Shown here: piece by piece, positions 10,312 through 18,813 of the stretch
Layout: every line of letters starts with the position of its first letter
Position numbering within the stretch: the stretch's first letter is position 1
Assembly: GCA_021813765.1 (NCBI GenBank)
Contig: JAKAJM010000011.1
Location: 1-49,751 of the forward strand
Direction: 5' to 3'
Source of the DNA: Nitrospirota bacterium
Lineage (GTDB): Bacteria; Nitrospirota; Thermodesulfovibrionia; Thermodesulfovibrionales; JdFR-88
Length of the DNA: 49,751 bases
The notes under the pieces: generated by a model
The model's input: the letters and a program-made list of their open reading frames with translations, nothing else
Database searches by the model: none
What the model was told of the DNA's origin: nothing
Program-made: the position numbers and the translations under genes

Positions 10312-11267
10312 TCCGGGGCCGCAGCCGGAAGTTTAGTTTACAATATTCATTCCGTCCTGGAAAGGCAATGAACAGCAGAACAGAAACTTCGGGCGCAAGA
10401 TATCTTTCCGCCGTGTGGCTTTTCCGCGAGGTGATCAGAGGGGACCTCATAAACGAAAAAATGAGGGAGGCCGCCCTGCACAGTTATGAGATCGTGCTCA
10501 GGGCGCTTGAGAGCTCCGAGATGGCAAGCTCGATATCCGCTTCAGGGAAGCTTCCGCCGGAAAAGATAAGGCCGTCCGCCAAAAAAATAGTGGAGTCCCT
10601 TCTGTTTGAAAGGAAAGGCAACCCGTTTGCCTCCCTGGGCCTGTCTCCATTTGCGACCACTGAAGACATACACCACAGGTGGAAGAGATTGATAGCCATC
10701 TATCATCCGGACAGGCATCCCGAAGAAAGGGATCTTCAAGGCGAGGAGGCGGCAAAAAAAATAAATGAGGCCTACAGAAAGGCGATGGACATCAAGGCCC
10801 TTAAACCGGCAAGGGCGCCCTTTTCTCCTGAAAAAATGTCCCATAGATACCAAGCCGACACAACTAAAAAATGGAGTATCAGGACAAGACCGTGGAAAAA
10901 GGCGTTTGTAGCCATTTTCAGGCCGTCTTCCATTTTTTTTGCTGTGGGCGTCATTGTTATGGCCTGGGCCATGGCATCGATCTACTTTCAAATAGGGTAT
11001 ACCCGTGACGGCCTTAAAAAAGATCCCCCTTCAGGTGGAAGTTACATGGAGTCTCAGGCGGGAAAAGAAAGACATCAATTGACAGGGGCCGTGAACGCAA
11101 AAAACGGAAAAGATCCTGGCTGGCCCGTCCTGATGGAAAATAACGCGCCCAGCAAAACGTACCTTCTTTTGCCGGTAATGGAAAAGGACAGTCAGGGATT
11201 GTCAATAAAGGAGGCGGGAAAAGGGAATGGACAGCGCGCGGGAAAAAAGAACGCAGCCAGTCCCTGA
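10308..11267 (+). CDS. J-domain (DnaJ-like) single-pass membrane protein
   Basis: NPFASLGLSPFATTEDIHHRWKRLIAIYHPDRHPEE...KINEAYRKAMD (HPD motif) followed by TM FRPSSIFFAVGVIVMAWAMASIYF; 4-nt overlap with the Wzc-like gene. Confidence 0.82.
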   Translation: MIRGRSRKFSLQYSFRPGKAMNSRTETSGARYLSAVWLFREVIRGDLINEKMREAALHSYEIVLRALESSEMASSISASGKLPPEKIRPSAKKIVESLLFERKGNPFASLGLSPFATTEDIHHRWKRLIAIYHPDRHPEERDLQGEEAAKKINEAYRKAMDIKALKPARAPFSPEKMSHRYQADTTKKWSIRTRPWKKAFVAIFRPSSIFFAVGVIVMAWAMASIYFQIGYTRDGLKKDPPSGGSYMESQAGKERHQLTGAVNAKNGKDPGWPVLMENNAPSKTYLLLPVMEKDSQGLSIKEAGKGNGQRAGKKNAASP

Positions 11268-11327
11268 ATGAAGAGAAAAGGCAGAGATAAAAAAATCAAA
11301 GATTTACTGGTCCGGCCAGGCAGGATG

Positions 11328-12041
11328 TTACTTCTTTATGATAAAGTCTTTCTGAAGATACTCCTTGCTTAAGAAAATGGTCTTGCCCTCAAAAAAAATG
11401 TCGCCGTCCTTCTGCGCCTTGTTAAGTATCCTCGTAACGGTTTCTCTGGTGATCCCGGTCATATCTGCTATGTTCTGATGGGTGAGCTTTATGTTCAGCA
11501 TGGTGCCCTTTTCAGTGACCTGACCGTTCATGTCAGCAAGCATCATTAAAAGCGTTTTTACCCTTTGGGCGGCGTTGTTGAAGCTTAGTATCTGTATCCT
11601 CTCATATGCCCCCCTGATGCGCGCGCAAAAGATCCTGAGCAGCTGCACAAGCACCTTGTTCTGGACAAAAAGAAGCGCGTAAAAATCATTTTTCGAGATT
11701 ATTGCCACTTCGGAGTTCTCGATAGCCGCAACAGACGCCGGGACCGTCTTGCCGTCAATGAGCGACATCTCTCCGAAAAAGTCGCCTGAGCCGTGGAACG
11801 CCAGTATCGTTTCCCGCCCCTCCTCGGTCACCTGGAGCACCTTGACCTTGCCCGAAAGGATTATGTACATGTATTCGCTGGTGTCTTCCTCGTGCAGGAT
11901 GACCTCGTTTTTTTTGAATTTTTTGACGCTGATCTTGCTGCTTATCTCGGCAAGCTCTGCATCAGAAAGCAGGGAAAACAGCTCTATGCTTTTAAGAGGA
12001 AGTAAGTTCACATTGCTATTATACATCTTTCTGCCGATCAT
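11328..12041 (-). CDS. Crp/Fnr family transcriptional regulator
   Basis: Cyclic-nucleotide binding fold (EYMYIILSGKVKVLQ...GSGDFFGEMSLIDGKTVPASV) and HTH (LTHQNIADMTGITRETVTRILNKAQKDG). Confidence 0.92.
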   Translation of the reverse strand: MIGRKMYNSNVNLLPLKSIELFSLLSDAELAEISSKISVKKFKKNEVILHEEDTSEYMYIILSGKVKVLQVTEEGRETILAFHGSGDFFGEMSLIDGKTVPASVAAIENSEVAIISKNDFYALLFVQNKVLVQLLRIFCARIRGAYERIQILSFNNAAQRVKTLLMMLADMNGQVTEKGTMLNIKLTHQNIADMTGITRETVTRILNKAQKDGDIFFEGKTIFLSKEYLQKDFIIKK

Positions 12042-13388
12042 TTACCGTATTTGCCTCTGTTGTTTTCCTGCCGCCAGCGACAATCCCAGGACCATGAAAA
12101 ACAAAATGGCATTGGAGGGGATATGCAGGTTGAAATCAACCAGGCTGTGCACGCCGATGGTGGCCAGTGAAGAAGCAAACCCCGCCTGCAGATAAGCACG
12201 TTTCCCTTCCCACTGGCGTCTGAAGGCCTCCCGCAGAACGGTAAAAATGAAAAAAATGCCGGTCAGAGTTCCTGCGATGCCTTCATCAAGCAGGAACTCA
12301 AGGTAATCGTTATGGGCGTGGTCCCAAAAGTGGTGAAGGCCTGGCGGATGGTAGAGCGTAAATACGTATTGGAATGTGCCAAGACCCGTCCCGAAAACAG
12401 GGAAGTCCCTGAAAGCCGCGAGCGTCCCCTTCCATGCCAGGACGCGCTGACTATCCGAGACGCCACCCGCTGAAAATCTTTCCATGAGAGGTGAGATCCC
12501 GGCATAAAGGACAAATGAGACAAGCGCTATGGCAAAAGCGGACAATGACACAAATTGCCACTTTGAACGTCTTGTTTTTCTTTTCGAAAGCAGGATGGCT
12601 GAGAACATCGCAAGCCCCGCAATGAATGATATGACGCCGCCCCTTGAAAGAGTAAGGAAAACCGAAAAGGACATTATGACAGAGAAAAAGGCAAAGAGCG
12701 TTTTTTTCCAAGGCCTTCTTGAAGCCAGAGAGACCGCCAGCGAAAGGGGGACGATCATATTGATATAACCGGCAAAATGGTCCCTGTCCACGAAAGGTCC
12801 AAAAGGGGAGCCTCCATGGCTGAGAGCTCTTAACCAGTACAGTTTTCCATTGCCCGCAACGTTCTGGACCATGCCAAACAGGGCAAGCATGAAGCCAAAG
12901 CACGAAAGTGCCTTTAAAACGCCGGGCACCGCCCTTCCCTGTCCCGGCAACAGGGTGGCCATAAAAAAAACAGTAAGATAAACGATCAGCCTGGCCAAGG
13001 CCATCTCCGTGGGGAAAACGTATAATGAAATGCTGTGAAAAGAGGCCGCTGCGGGTGCAAGCGAAGTCAGACTGACCGTGCGCGGCTGCAAAAGCCCAAG
13101 GATGAAGGCAGGCAGAGGCACCATCTGGAACAGGGGATAGGCCAAAAGAGCCGAGGCAGCAAAAAAGACATCCCATGGCGCATCGGCGTTCAGCCCCGCG
13201 TTGAAAACGTTGGCCGCAAAAAAGGCGGCAGTCAAAGCGGCCACCAGGGCCATGGCCCAGTATTCTACCGAACCGAAAAGCAGCGCGGAAAATGCCGCTA
13301 CAATTACCAGCCCGGTGACGGCCGGGCCTGCTGCAACCCCCGCCTCCTTTTTCACTTTATACCAATCATATGAATGGAATCTGCCCAT
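12042..13388 (-). CDS. O-antigen ligase/polymerase family (Wzy_C) membrane protein
   Basis: Polytopic; GTGLGTFQYVFTLYHPPGLHHFWDHAHNDYLEFLLDEGIAG signature. Confidence 0.88.
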   Translation of the reverse strand: MGRFHSYDWYKVKKEAGVAAGPAVTGLVIVAAFSALLFGSVEYWAMALVAALTAAFFAANVFNAGLNADAPWDVFFAASALLAYPLFQMVPLPAFILGLLQPRTVSLTSLAPAAASFHSISLYVFPTEMALARLIVYLTVFFMATLLPGQGRAVPGVLKALSCFGFMLALFGMVQNVAGNGKLYWLRALSHGGSPFGPFVDRDHFAGYINMIVPLSLAVSLASRRPWKKTLFAFFSVIMSFSVFLTLSRGGVISFIAGLAMFSAILLSKRKTRRSKWQFVSLSAFAIALVSFVLYAGISPLMERFSAGGVSDSQRVLAWKGTLAAFRDFPVFGTGLGTFQYVFTLYHPPGLHHFWDHAHNDYLEFLLDEGIAGTLTGIFFIFTVLREAFRRQWEGKRAYLQAGFASSLATIGVHSLVDFNLHIPSNAILFFMVLGLSLAAGKQQRQIR

Positions 13389-14683
13389 ATCTCTCCCCTG
13401 ATCCTGTTGTCAAGACTGGTGGAGGAGGACCTCCTGATCCCGACGGTAACGGCTCTGCACGCCGGGGGCACCCGGAATTCAACCGATTTTTCCTCCCAGG
13501 GGTTCGTGCCCGTAACGGGCTCGGAGCTTTTGTCGAGTCCACGGCACTTGTACCCCTTGATTTCAAAAAAAATGCCGCTGTCTGAGGTTATCCCCGATGT
13601 CTTCAGGTATCCGGAAACAGCATAAGCATGTTTCGCTTCAACCGGGACTATCTGCCGCGCCAGGCATATGTCCGGGTTGGAAGTGCCATCGAATGACGCG
13701 CCCAGAGAATACCGTCCAGACCTCCTGACATTCCCATCCAGGAATATGCTGACCCCTTTTGCCTTGCCGATCTTCCAGTCGAATCCTCTCTCAAGCGGCG
13801 GCAGATCGAACCCTCCATTCCATATCTGGCCTGACTTATGCAGAAATTTCAGTGATCCGAACGACAAAAATTCGTTCCAGACGGCCAGGGCGCGCATGAA
13901 GTGTCCCTTGTCTATAAGGAAACCGCAATATCCCAGGTAATCGCCTCGATCAGGTCCTGCCCGCCTCAGTTCAGACCATGCCGGCCCTGTGGCCTCCGTA
14001 AGGCCGGAATCCATGAGAAAGCTCAGCCATCGGCGCAGGAAGGGTTTTTCCTCCGGGACAAGGTTTTCCTGCAGGTACCTGGGGGCCAGCCCAAGTGTAA
14101 CGCATAACGTATATACCTTCCGCTGCTCATCCGGCCTGATGCGTATATATCTTTTCATCTGGGCCACAGCCCTGGATGTGTCGCCCGTCTGGAAGAGCAG
14201 CACCCCGGAGTCCCAGACGGCTCTTGGGTCGCCGGAGCTCCTGTGCAGGGCCTTTTCGAGCGCAAAATCCATCCGTAGCTTATCTCCCGCCTCGTCATAA
14301 ACCCTGGCAAGAGAGAGCCATGTTTGCGCGTCCAGAGGGTTTTTAGACAGGGATTGCCTGTATAAGGCCGCGGCTTTCTGCAGGCCCACAGTCCCTGAAG
14401 CGTTCTGGTACAAACAGCCAAGCGCTCTGGAATACCTCGCATCCTCGCGGGTAATGGCCATGGCCGTAAAGATATCCCGGCTGCCATTGTCCTTCAGAAA
14501 TCTTGACGCATAGAACTCCGAGACCGCGGGTCTTGCGAACGCGGCAAAGGCCATGACCGGAACGAGGGCCAAAAGCACCCTGGGGAGATCAAGCCTCAAG
14601 GCCGGTCTTTTTCTTTTTTCTTGTTTTCCGGCTGGCACCATTTTCTTCGCCGTTGTAATAATCGCTGTAATAATACGAGGCAT
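13352..14683 (-). CDS. Membrane-anchored TPR-repeat protein of the polysaccharide locus
   Basis: N-terminal TM; TPR-like helices (AQTWLSLARVYDEAGDKLRMDFALEKALHRSSGDPRAVWDSGVLLFQTGDTSRAVAQMKRYIRIRPDE). Confidence 0.65.
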   Translation of the reverse strand: MPRIITAIITTAKKMVPAGKQEKRKRPALRLDLPRVLLALVPVMAFAAFARPAVSEFYASRFLKDNGSRDIFTAMAITREDARYSRALGCLYQNASGTVGLQKAAALYRQSLSKNPLDAQTWLSLARVYDEAGDKLRMDFALEKALHRSSGDPRAVWDSGVLLFQTGDTSRAVAQMKRYIRIRPDEQRKVYTLCVTLGLAPRYLQENLVPEEKPFLRRWLSFLMDSGLTEATGPAWSELRRAGPDRGDYLGYCGFLIDKGHFMRALAVWNEFLSFGSLKFLHKSGQIWNGGFDLPPLERGFDWKIGKAKGVSIFLDGNVRRSGRYSLGASFDGTSNPDICLARQIVPVEAKHAYAVSGYLKTSGITSDSGIFFEIKGYKCRGLDKSSEPVTGTNPWEEKSVEFRVPPACRAVTVGIRRSSSTSLDNRIRGEIWADSIHMIGIK

Positions 14684-16853
14684 ATTTCAAGTCCGTTTGC
14701 TTCATGGCGTTCAGCACAACCCCGAATATCCTGGAATTGATGCTTGCGAGGGATTTTCTTGTCTGGTGGAGCGCCTCCCTGGTGGTCCGCCCTGTCCGGG
14801 CAACCATTATCACTCCGTCCACTGAGGCGCTCAGTATCAGGCTGTCGGAAAAACCGATGACCGGCGGGGAATCGAAGATTATAAAGGAGTATTCGGGCTC
14901 GATCTTTTGCAGCAACTCGCCCAGTCTTGGCGAATTCAGAAGGTCCGAGGCATTGGGCGTCCTCAGCCCTGCCGTTATTATGTCCAGGTTCTCCGTTGCC
15001 GTCTTTTGGATAAATCCTTCCTCGATCAGCGCCTGCCCTGTCAGGTAGCCCGAAAGGCCCTTTGAGTTCTCGACATCAAAAATCTTGTGGAGCTGTGGAT
15101 TTCTCATGTCGGAGTCGATTATTATGCCTCTGCCCTTATAGGTGCGCGCCATCGTGACCGCCAGGTTTGCGCTCGTTGTTGTCTTGCCTTCTCCCTTCTG
15201 AGGGGAAGTGACCAGCATGAGCTTGGGGAACCTCCCCCCGGATGAGAACTGGATATACGTATTTATCGAGTTATAGGCTTCCACCAGGGCTATCTGTCCC
15301 TCGCCCGGTTCCGGCAGCCGTTTGTCGACGGCGGGCGTTTCAGTGCCAGCTGCGACATCGAATTCCGGGACAAGGCCCAAGCATGGGAGGGCCACGGACC
15401 TTTCCACATCTTCGGCATTTTTCACTGTGTTGTCGATGTAATCCACGAAAAAGGCAAGTCCGATACCTCCAAGCGCCCCCACGAGGACCGCGGCGAGCAG
15501 GTCCCTGGTCTTCTTTGGTTCGTAAGGCATTTCGGGCGGCTTTGCGGCATCCAGCACCTGTATGTTGCTGGCTGTAAGGGTTGCGGTCACTCCTATTTCC
15601 TTCATCCTTTGCAGAAGACCGTTATAAAGCTCCTGGTTCGTCTCTGCCTCCCTCTTCAATATGTTGTACTGCACCATCCTGTCTTTCAGGTCCAGAGCCT
15701 CTTTTTTTGCCTGCTCATATGTGGCTGAGAGGACTTTCTCCTTTTCAAGGGCCGCCTCGTAGTTCATATGTATCGAGTCGCCGGCTTTTTTGACCTCATC
15801 GTTTATCCTTTTTTTAAACTGGTCCATCTGTCTCTTTATCTGTATCATTCGCGGGTAGTCCGGGGTATAGTCAATCGAGAGCCTGGCGTACTGGGCCTCC
15901 AGCCCCGTGTAGTTGCGCATGAGCGACTGGATGAGAGGGTTGTTCATCACTTCGGGAGTGGACCAGGCCCCGCCTTTTTGCATCTGGTAATAAAGCGCTC
16001 CCTTGCATATCCTTTCTGAGGTCGCCTGGATGAGCAGCGCCGAGATCTGTTCCAGCCTGTTGGTTATTATGTCCGAGACTTGCCCTTTTGCTCCGTCCTT
16101 TCCCGGGCCGGTCAGGATAATGCCGTTTCGGGCGGCATAAGTGTTCAGGGCCTCCTCGCTTTTTTCCAGCCTGCCTTTTATGTCATCGAGCTGGCCTTCG
16201 AGCCAATCGCGGGCAAGGCGGGAAACGGCGAGTTTGCTTTCGGTACTGTATCTTATGTACTGCCGGGCTATCTCGTTTGCGGCGCGGGCTGCCAGTACAG
16301 GGTCCGGATCATCGAAGCTGACCGAGATTATGCTGGAGTTCCTGACCGGCCGTATGGTTATCCTGGAGCGGACCTTGTCAATAAGGTCAGGGGATATGTA
16401 TCCGGGTTTTCCGGAAAGCTCTACCATGGAGCTGCGGATGGGCCCCCCGGCGGCTCCGGCAAACTCCGGTAGCCGGTCCAGCCGCATGGCACGAACCACG
16501 CGTTCAGATATCTTTCTGCTTTTAAGTATCTGATACTGCGTTTCGAAATATTCAAGATCGTCCTTCCGCTCTTCGTAAATGTCCTTGAAGGCCAGCACAG
16601 AGGGGGTCTCCCGTTCTATCCTGATAGTGGTCTTGGCGCGATATACAGGTTTTGCGAACAGGACCGCCATCAGGACGGTCACCACCACAAGGGTAAAAAA
16701 GGTCAGGACTATCCATTTTCTCCTGTGGAGGACGTAGAGGTAATCCCTCAGGTGCTCTTTGTCCTGTGCCTGCACATCCGGGATGAGCGCGGTGGCAAGG
16801 CTTTTATGAATCCCGGAATCTTTATCTGCAGCGTGTCCGTTCCCGGCGCTCAA
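14589..16853 (-). CDS. Wzc-like polysaccharide co-polymerase / BY-kinase, copy 2
   Basis: LRDYLYVLHRRKWIVLTFF, Walker A SPQKGEGKTTTSANL, IIDSDMRNPQLH, Tyr cluster KYASYYYSDYYNGEENG. Confidence 0.93.
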   Translation of the reverse strand: MSAGNGHAADKDSGIHKSLATALIPDVQAQDKEHLRDYLYVLHRRKWIVLTFFTLVVVTVLMAVLFAKPVYRAKTTIRIERETPSVLAFKDIYEERKDDLEYFETQYQILKSRKISERVVRAMRLDRLPEFAGAAGGPIRSSMVELSGKPGYISPDLIDKVRSRITIRPVRNSSIISVSFDDPDPVLAARAANEIARQYIRYSTESKLAVSRLARDWLEGQLDDIKGRLEKSEEALNTYAARNGIILTGPGKDGAKGQVSDIITNRLEQISALLIQATSERICKGALYYQMQKGGAWSTPEVMNNPLIQSLMRNYTGLEAQYARLSIDYTPDYPRMIQIKRQMDQFKKRINDEVKKAGDSIHMNYEAALEKEKVLSATYEQAKKEALDLKDRMVQYNILKREAETNQELYNGLLQRMKEIGVTATLTASNIQVLDAAKPPEMPYEPKKTRDLLAAVLVGALGGIGLAFFVDYIDNTVKNAEDVERSVALPCLGLVPEFDVAAGTETPAVDKRLPEPGEGQIALVEAYNSINTYIQFSSGGRFPKLMLVTSPQKGEGKTTTSANLAVTMARTYKGRGIIIDSDMRNPQLHKIFDVENSKGLSGYLTGQALIEEGFIQKTATENLDIITAGLRTPNASDLLNSPRLGELLQKIEPEYSFIIFDSPPVIGFSDSLILSASVDGVIMVARTGRTTREALHQTRKSLASINSRIFGVVLNAMKQTDLKYASYYYSDYYNGEENGASRKTRKKKKTGLEA

Positions 16854-17899
16854 GGCAGGCCCACCCCCTCCGGTCCAAAGTTTATGTATCCGTGCAGGGT
16901 ATTTAAGATGCCGTAAAAGACCGCTTTGGCGCCGCTTGTCGGAACGAGGATTATGTCGTTGCCGCAGAGCTTCACGTCTTTCTGCTTGCCTTTTATTATG
17001 GCGTTATAGTCAACTGTTAGAACCTCCCGTTTAGCCGGCCCACTGCCATTGTCCACGTTGGACCCGCCACGGACCTCCCTGTAAATCTTTATCCGGGACC
17101 TGTAGGCGTCCTTACTTAGTCCTTCAGCCATTGCAATGGCCTTTACGAGAGTCGTGTCTTGCCGGAGCTGGTAAGCGCCCGGTTTCCGTACGCTGCCGTC
17201 AATGTATACCGTTCCTGCCCTTTGCACGTTTATGATGTCTCCGCTCCGCACGGGGACATCCAGCGCCAGGTCCCCCTTGTCAAGGAGTTCATCGAGGTCT
17301 ACGATCATAGTTTTTGTTTTTTTGTTCCTTCCCCCTCCAGCTGTCCTCATGATAGTGCAGGTCTGTCCGGCCTGCCCGGTGAGCCCACCGGCCGCCGCAA
17401 GCATGTCGACCAGATTTTTTTGTCCTCTTATTACATAGACTCTTGGAAATCTGACTGCTCCCAGTACGCTTACTCTTTGGGACCTGTAGTTCTTTACCAT
17501 CACGGAGACGAAAGGTCTTTTTATATAAACCAGCAGTTTCTGTGCTATCACCTTTTCCAGCTGGACAGGCGTCATCCCTGCAGCTGATATCTTCCCCGCC
17601 AGCGGGAGTTCTATAAGGCCTTGAGAACTTACGCTCACCGCCCCGCCGATGTCTGGCGAATGATAGACCCGGATATCCAGAACGTCGCCAGGGCCGATAA
17701 CGTAATCCGCTTCACGGCCCGGGGTGTTTTGAATGGCAAGCATGGACAGGGCCTCCTGCAGACGGGCCTGACGGGCGCCTGCTTCATTCTTCGACCGCAG
17801 GGCCAGTTGATCACGCCTGACATCTCCGCTTCCGGAACATGCCTGAAGCATGCAGGCAATGACAAAGATAAAAATAATGAAAGGAGTTTTTAGCTTCAT
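16850..17899 (-). CDS. Polysaccharide export protein (Wza-like, SLBB) lipoprotein, copy 2
   Basis: IIFIFVIACMLQACSGSG lipobox; DYVIGPGDVLDIRVYHSPDIGGAVSVSSQGLIELPLAGKI; SLBB-like repeats. Confidence 0.9.
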   Translation of the reverse strand: MKLKTPFIIFIFVIACMLQACSGSGDVRRDQLALRSKNEAGARQARLQEALSMLAIQNTPGREADYVIGPGDVLDIRVYHSPDIGGAVSVSSQGLIELPLAGKISAAGMTPVQLEKVIAQKLLVYIKRPFVSVMVKNYRSQRVSVLGAVRFPRVYVIRGQKNLVDMLAAAGGLTGQAGQTCTIMRTAGGGRNKKTKTMIVDLDELLDKGDLALDVPVRSGDIINVQRAGTVYIDGSVRKPGAYQLRQDTTLVKAIAMAEGLSKDAYRSRIKIYREVRGGSNVDNGSGPAKREVLTVDYNAIIKGKQKDVKLCGNDIILVPTSGAKAVFYGILNTLHGYINFGPEGVGLP

Positions 17900-17987
17900 G
17901 CAACTTTTGCGATGGATTCCTAATTAAAAAGAAACAAGAATGAGAGAAAAATGAAAAAAAGACTGGATGGCATGGCAGCCATCATGT

Positions 17988-18767
17988 TCATGGTTGGGAA
18001 GGGCTAACAGATTGCTGCTGGTCCAAGCTTCCTCCTCCTCCCCCTCCTCCGCCCGCAGAACCAAGCGCCAGGCCTATTCCGGCAGCAGCAGCCACACCGC
18101 CGGCAACAAGCAGGATAGTGGAACCACCTCCGGAGACGCCCGGTGCCGGTGCCGGGTTTTTTGAGACTGCCGCCTCAATTTCAGCCTCGTCGAAAGCAGA
18201 GGGAGTTGCAAAATACCTGCCGTCCTCATGACTTACGACAATGGTCTGCCCGGTCCTCATGAAGATCAGGTTATGGCCGTCCGGGGCATATACGGCAAGA
18301 CTGCCCGCTGCCGATCTTATGTACGTCTTTTTCCCCTGGCCCACAAAACCTTTTGAAAGCGGGTCTGCTGTCATTTTTGAATTTGCCGTGTTTACCTGTA
18401 GCTGAGCGGACTGGGGAACGTCGTAAGCTATGGAACCCTGCTGTAACATAATCGAATATCCGCCAGCGGCCGACCCGATGGAGACTTCGGAGTGCTCCCC
18501 GACTTCTATCCGGGTGCCGTTTCTGGTAGTGATGGTCATTTTGCCCCTGACCGTACGGAGGACGGAACCGCTTGCCAGTGGGTAGGTTTTGTCCGAAACT
18601 GCGATCCACTTGCCAGAGAAGGTCTTCATACGGGAGGTCCCGATCCCCCGTACCTGCCCTACCATGTCAAGCGGCGACTGTGCGGAATAGACAGTCTGGA
18701 CAGCGAGAAAGAAAAACAGCGTTAAAAAAACAACGGCCGCATCGAGGACTTCATAATTTTTTTTCAT
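17988..18767 (-). CDS. FecR-domain secreted protein with C-terminal hydrophobic segment and poly-Gly tract
   Basis: ORF 17988..19163; likely start MKKNYEVLDAA at 18767 preceded by AAAGGTGGCAC. ASGSVLRTVRGKMTITTRNGTRIEVGEHSEVSIGS; tail STILLVAGGVAAAAGIGLALGSAGGGGGGGGS. Confidence 0.75.
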   Translation of the reverse strand: MKKNYEVLDAAVVFLTLFFFLAVQTVYSAQSPLDMVGQVRGIGTSRMKTFSGKWIAVSDKTYPLASGSVLRTVRGKMTITTRNGTRIEVGEHSEVSIGSAAGGYSIMLQQGSIAYDVPQSAQLQVNTANSKMTADPLSKGFVGQGKKTYIRSAAGSLAVYAPDGHNLIFMRTGQTIVVSHEDGRYFATPSAFDEAEIEAAVSKNPAPAPGVSGGGSTILLVAGGVAAAAGIGLALGSAGGGGGGGGSLDQQQSVSPSQP

Positions 18768-18813
18768 GTGCCACCTTTTTGTCTTTCGTCTTTTACGCGT
18801 TTTAAAATACAAG

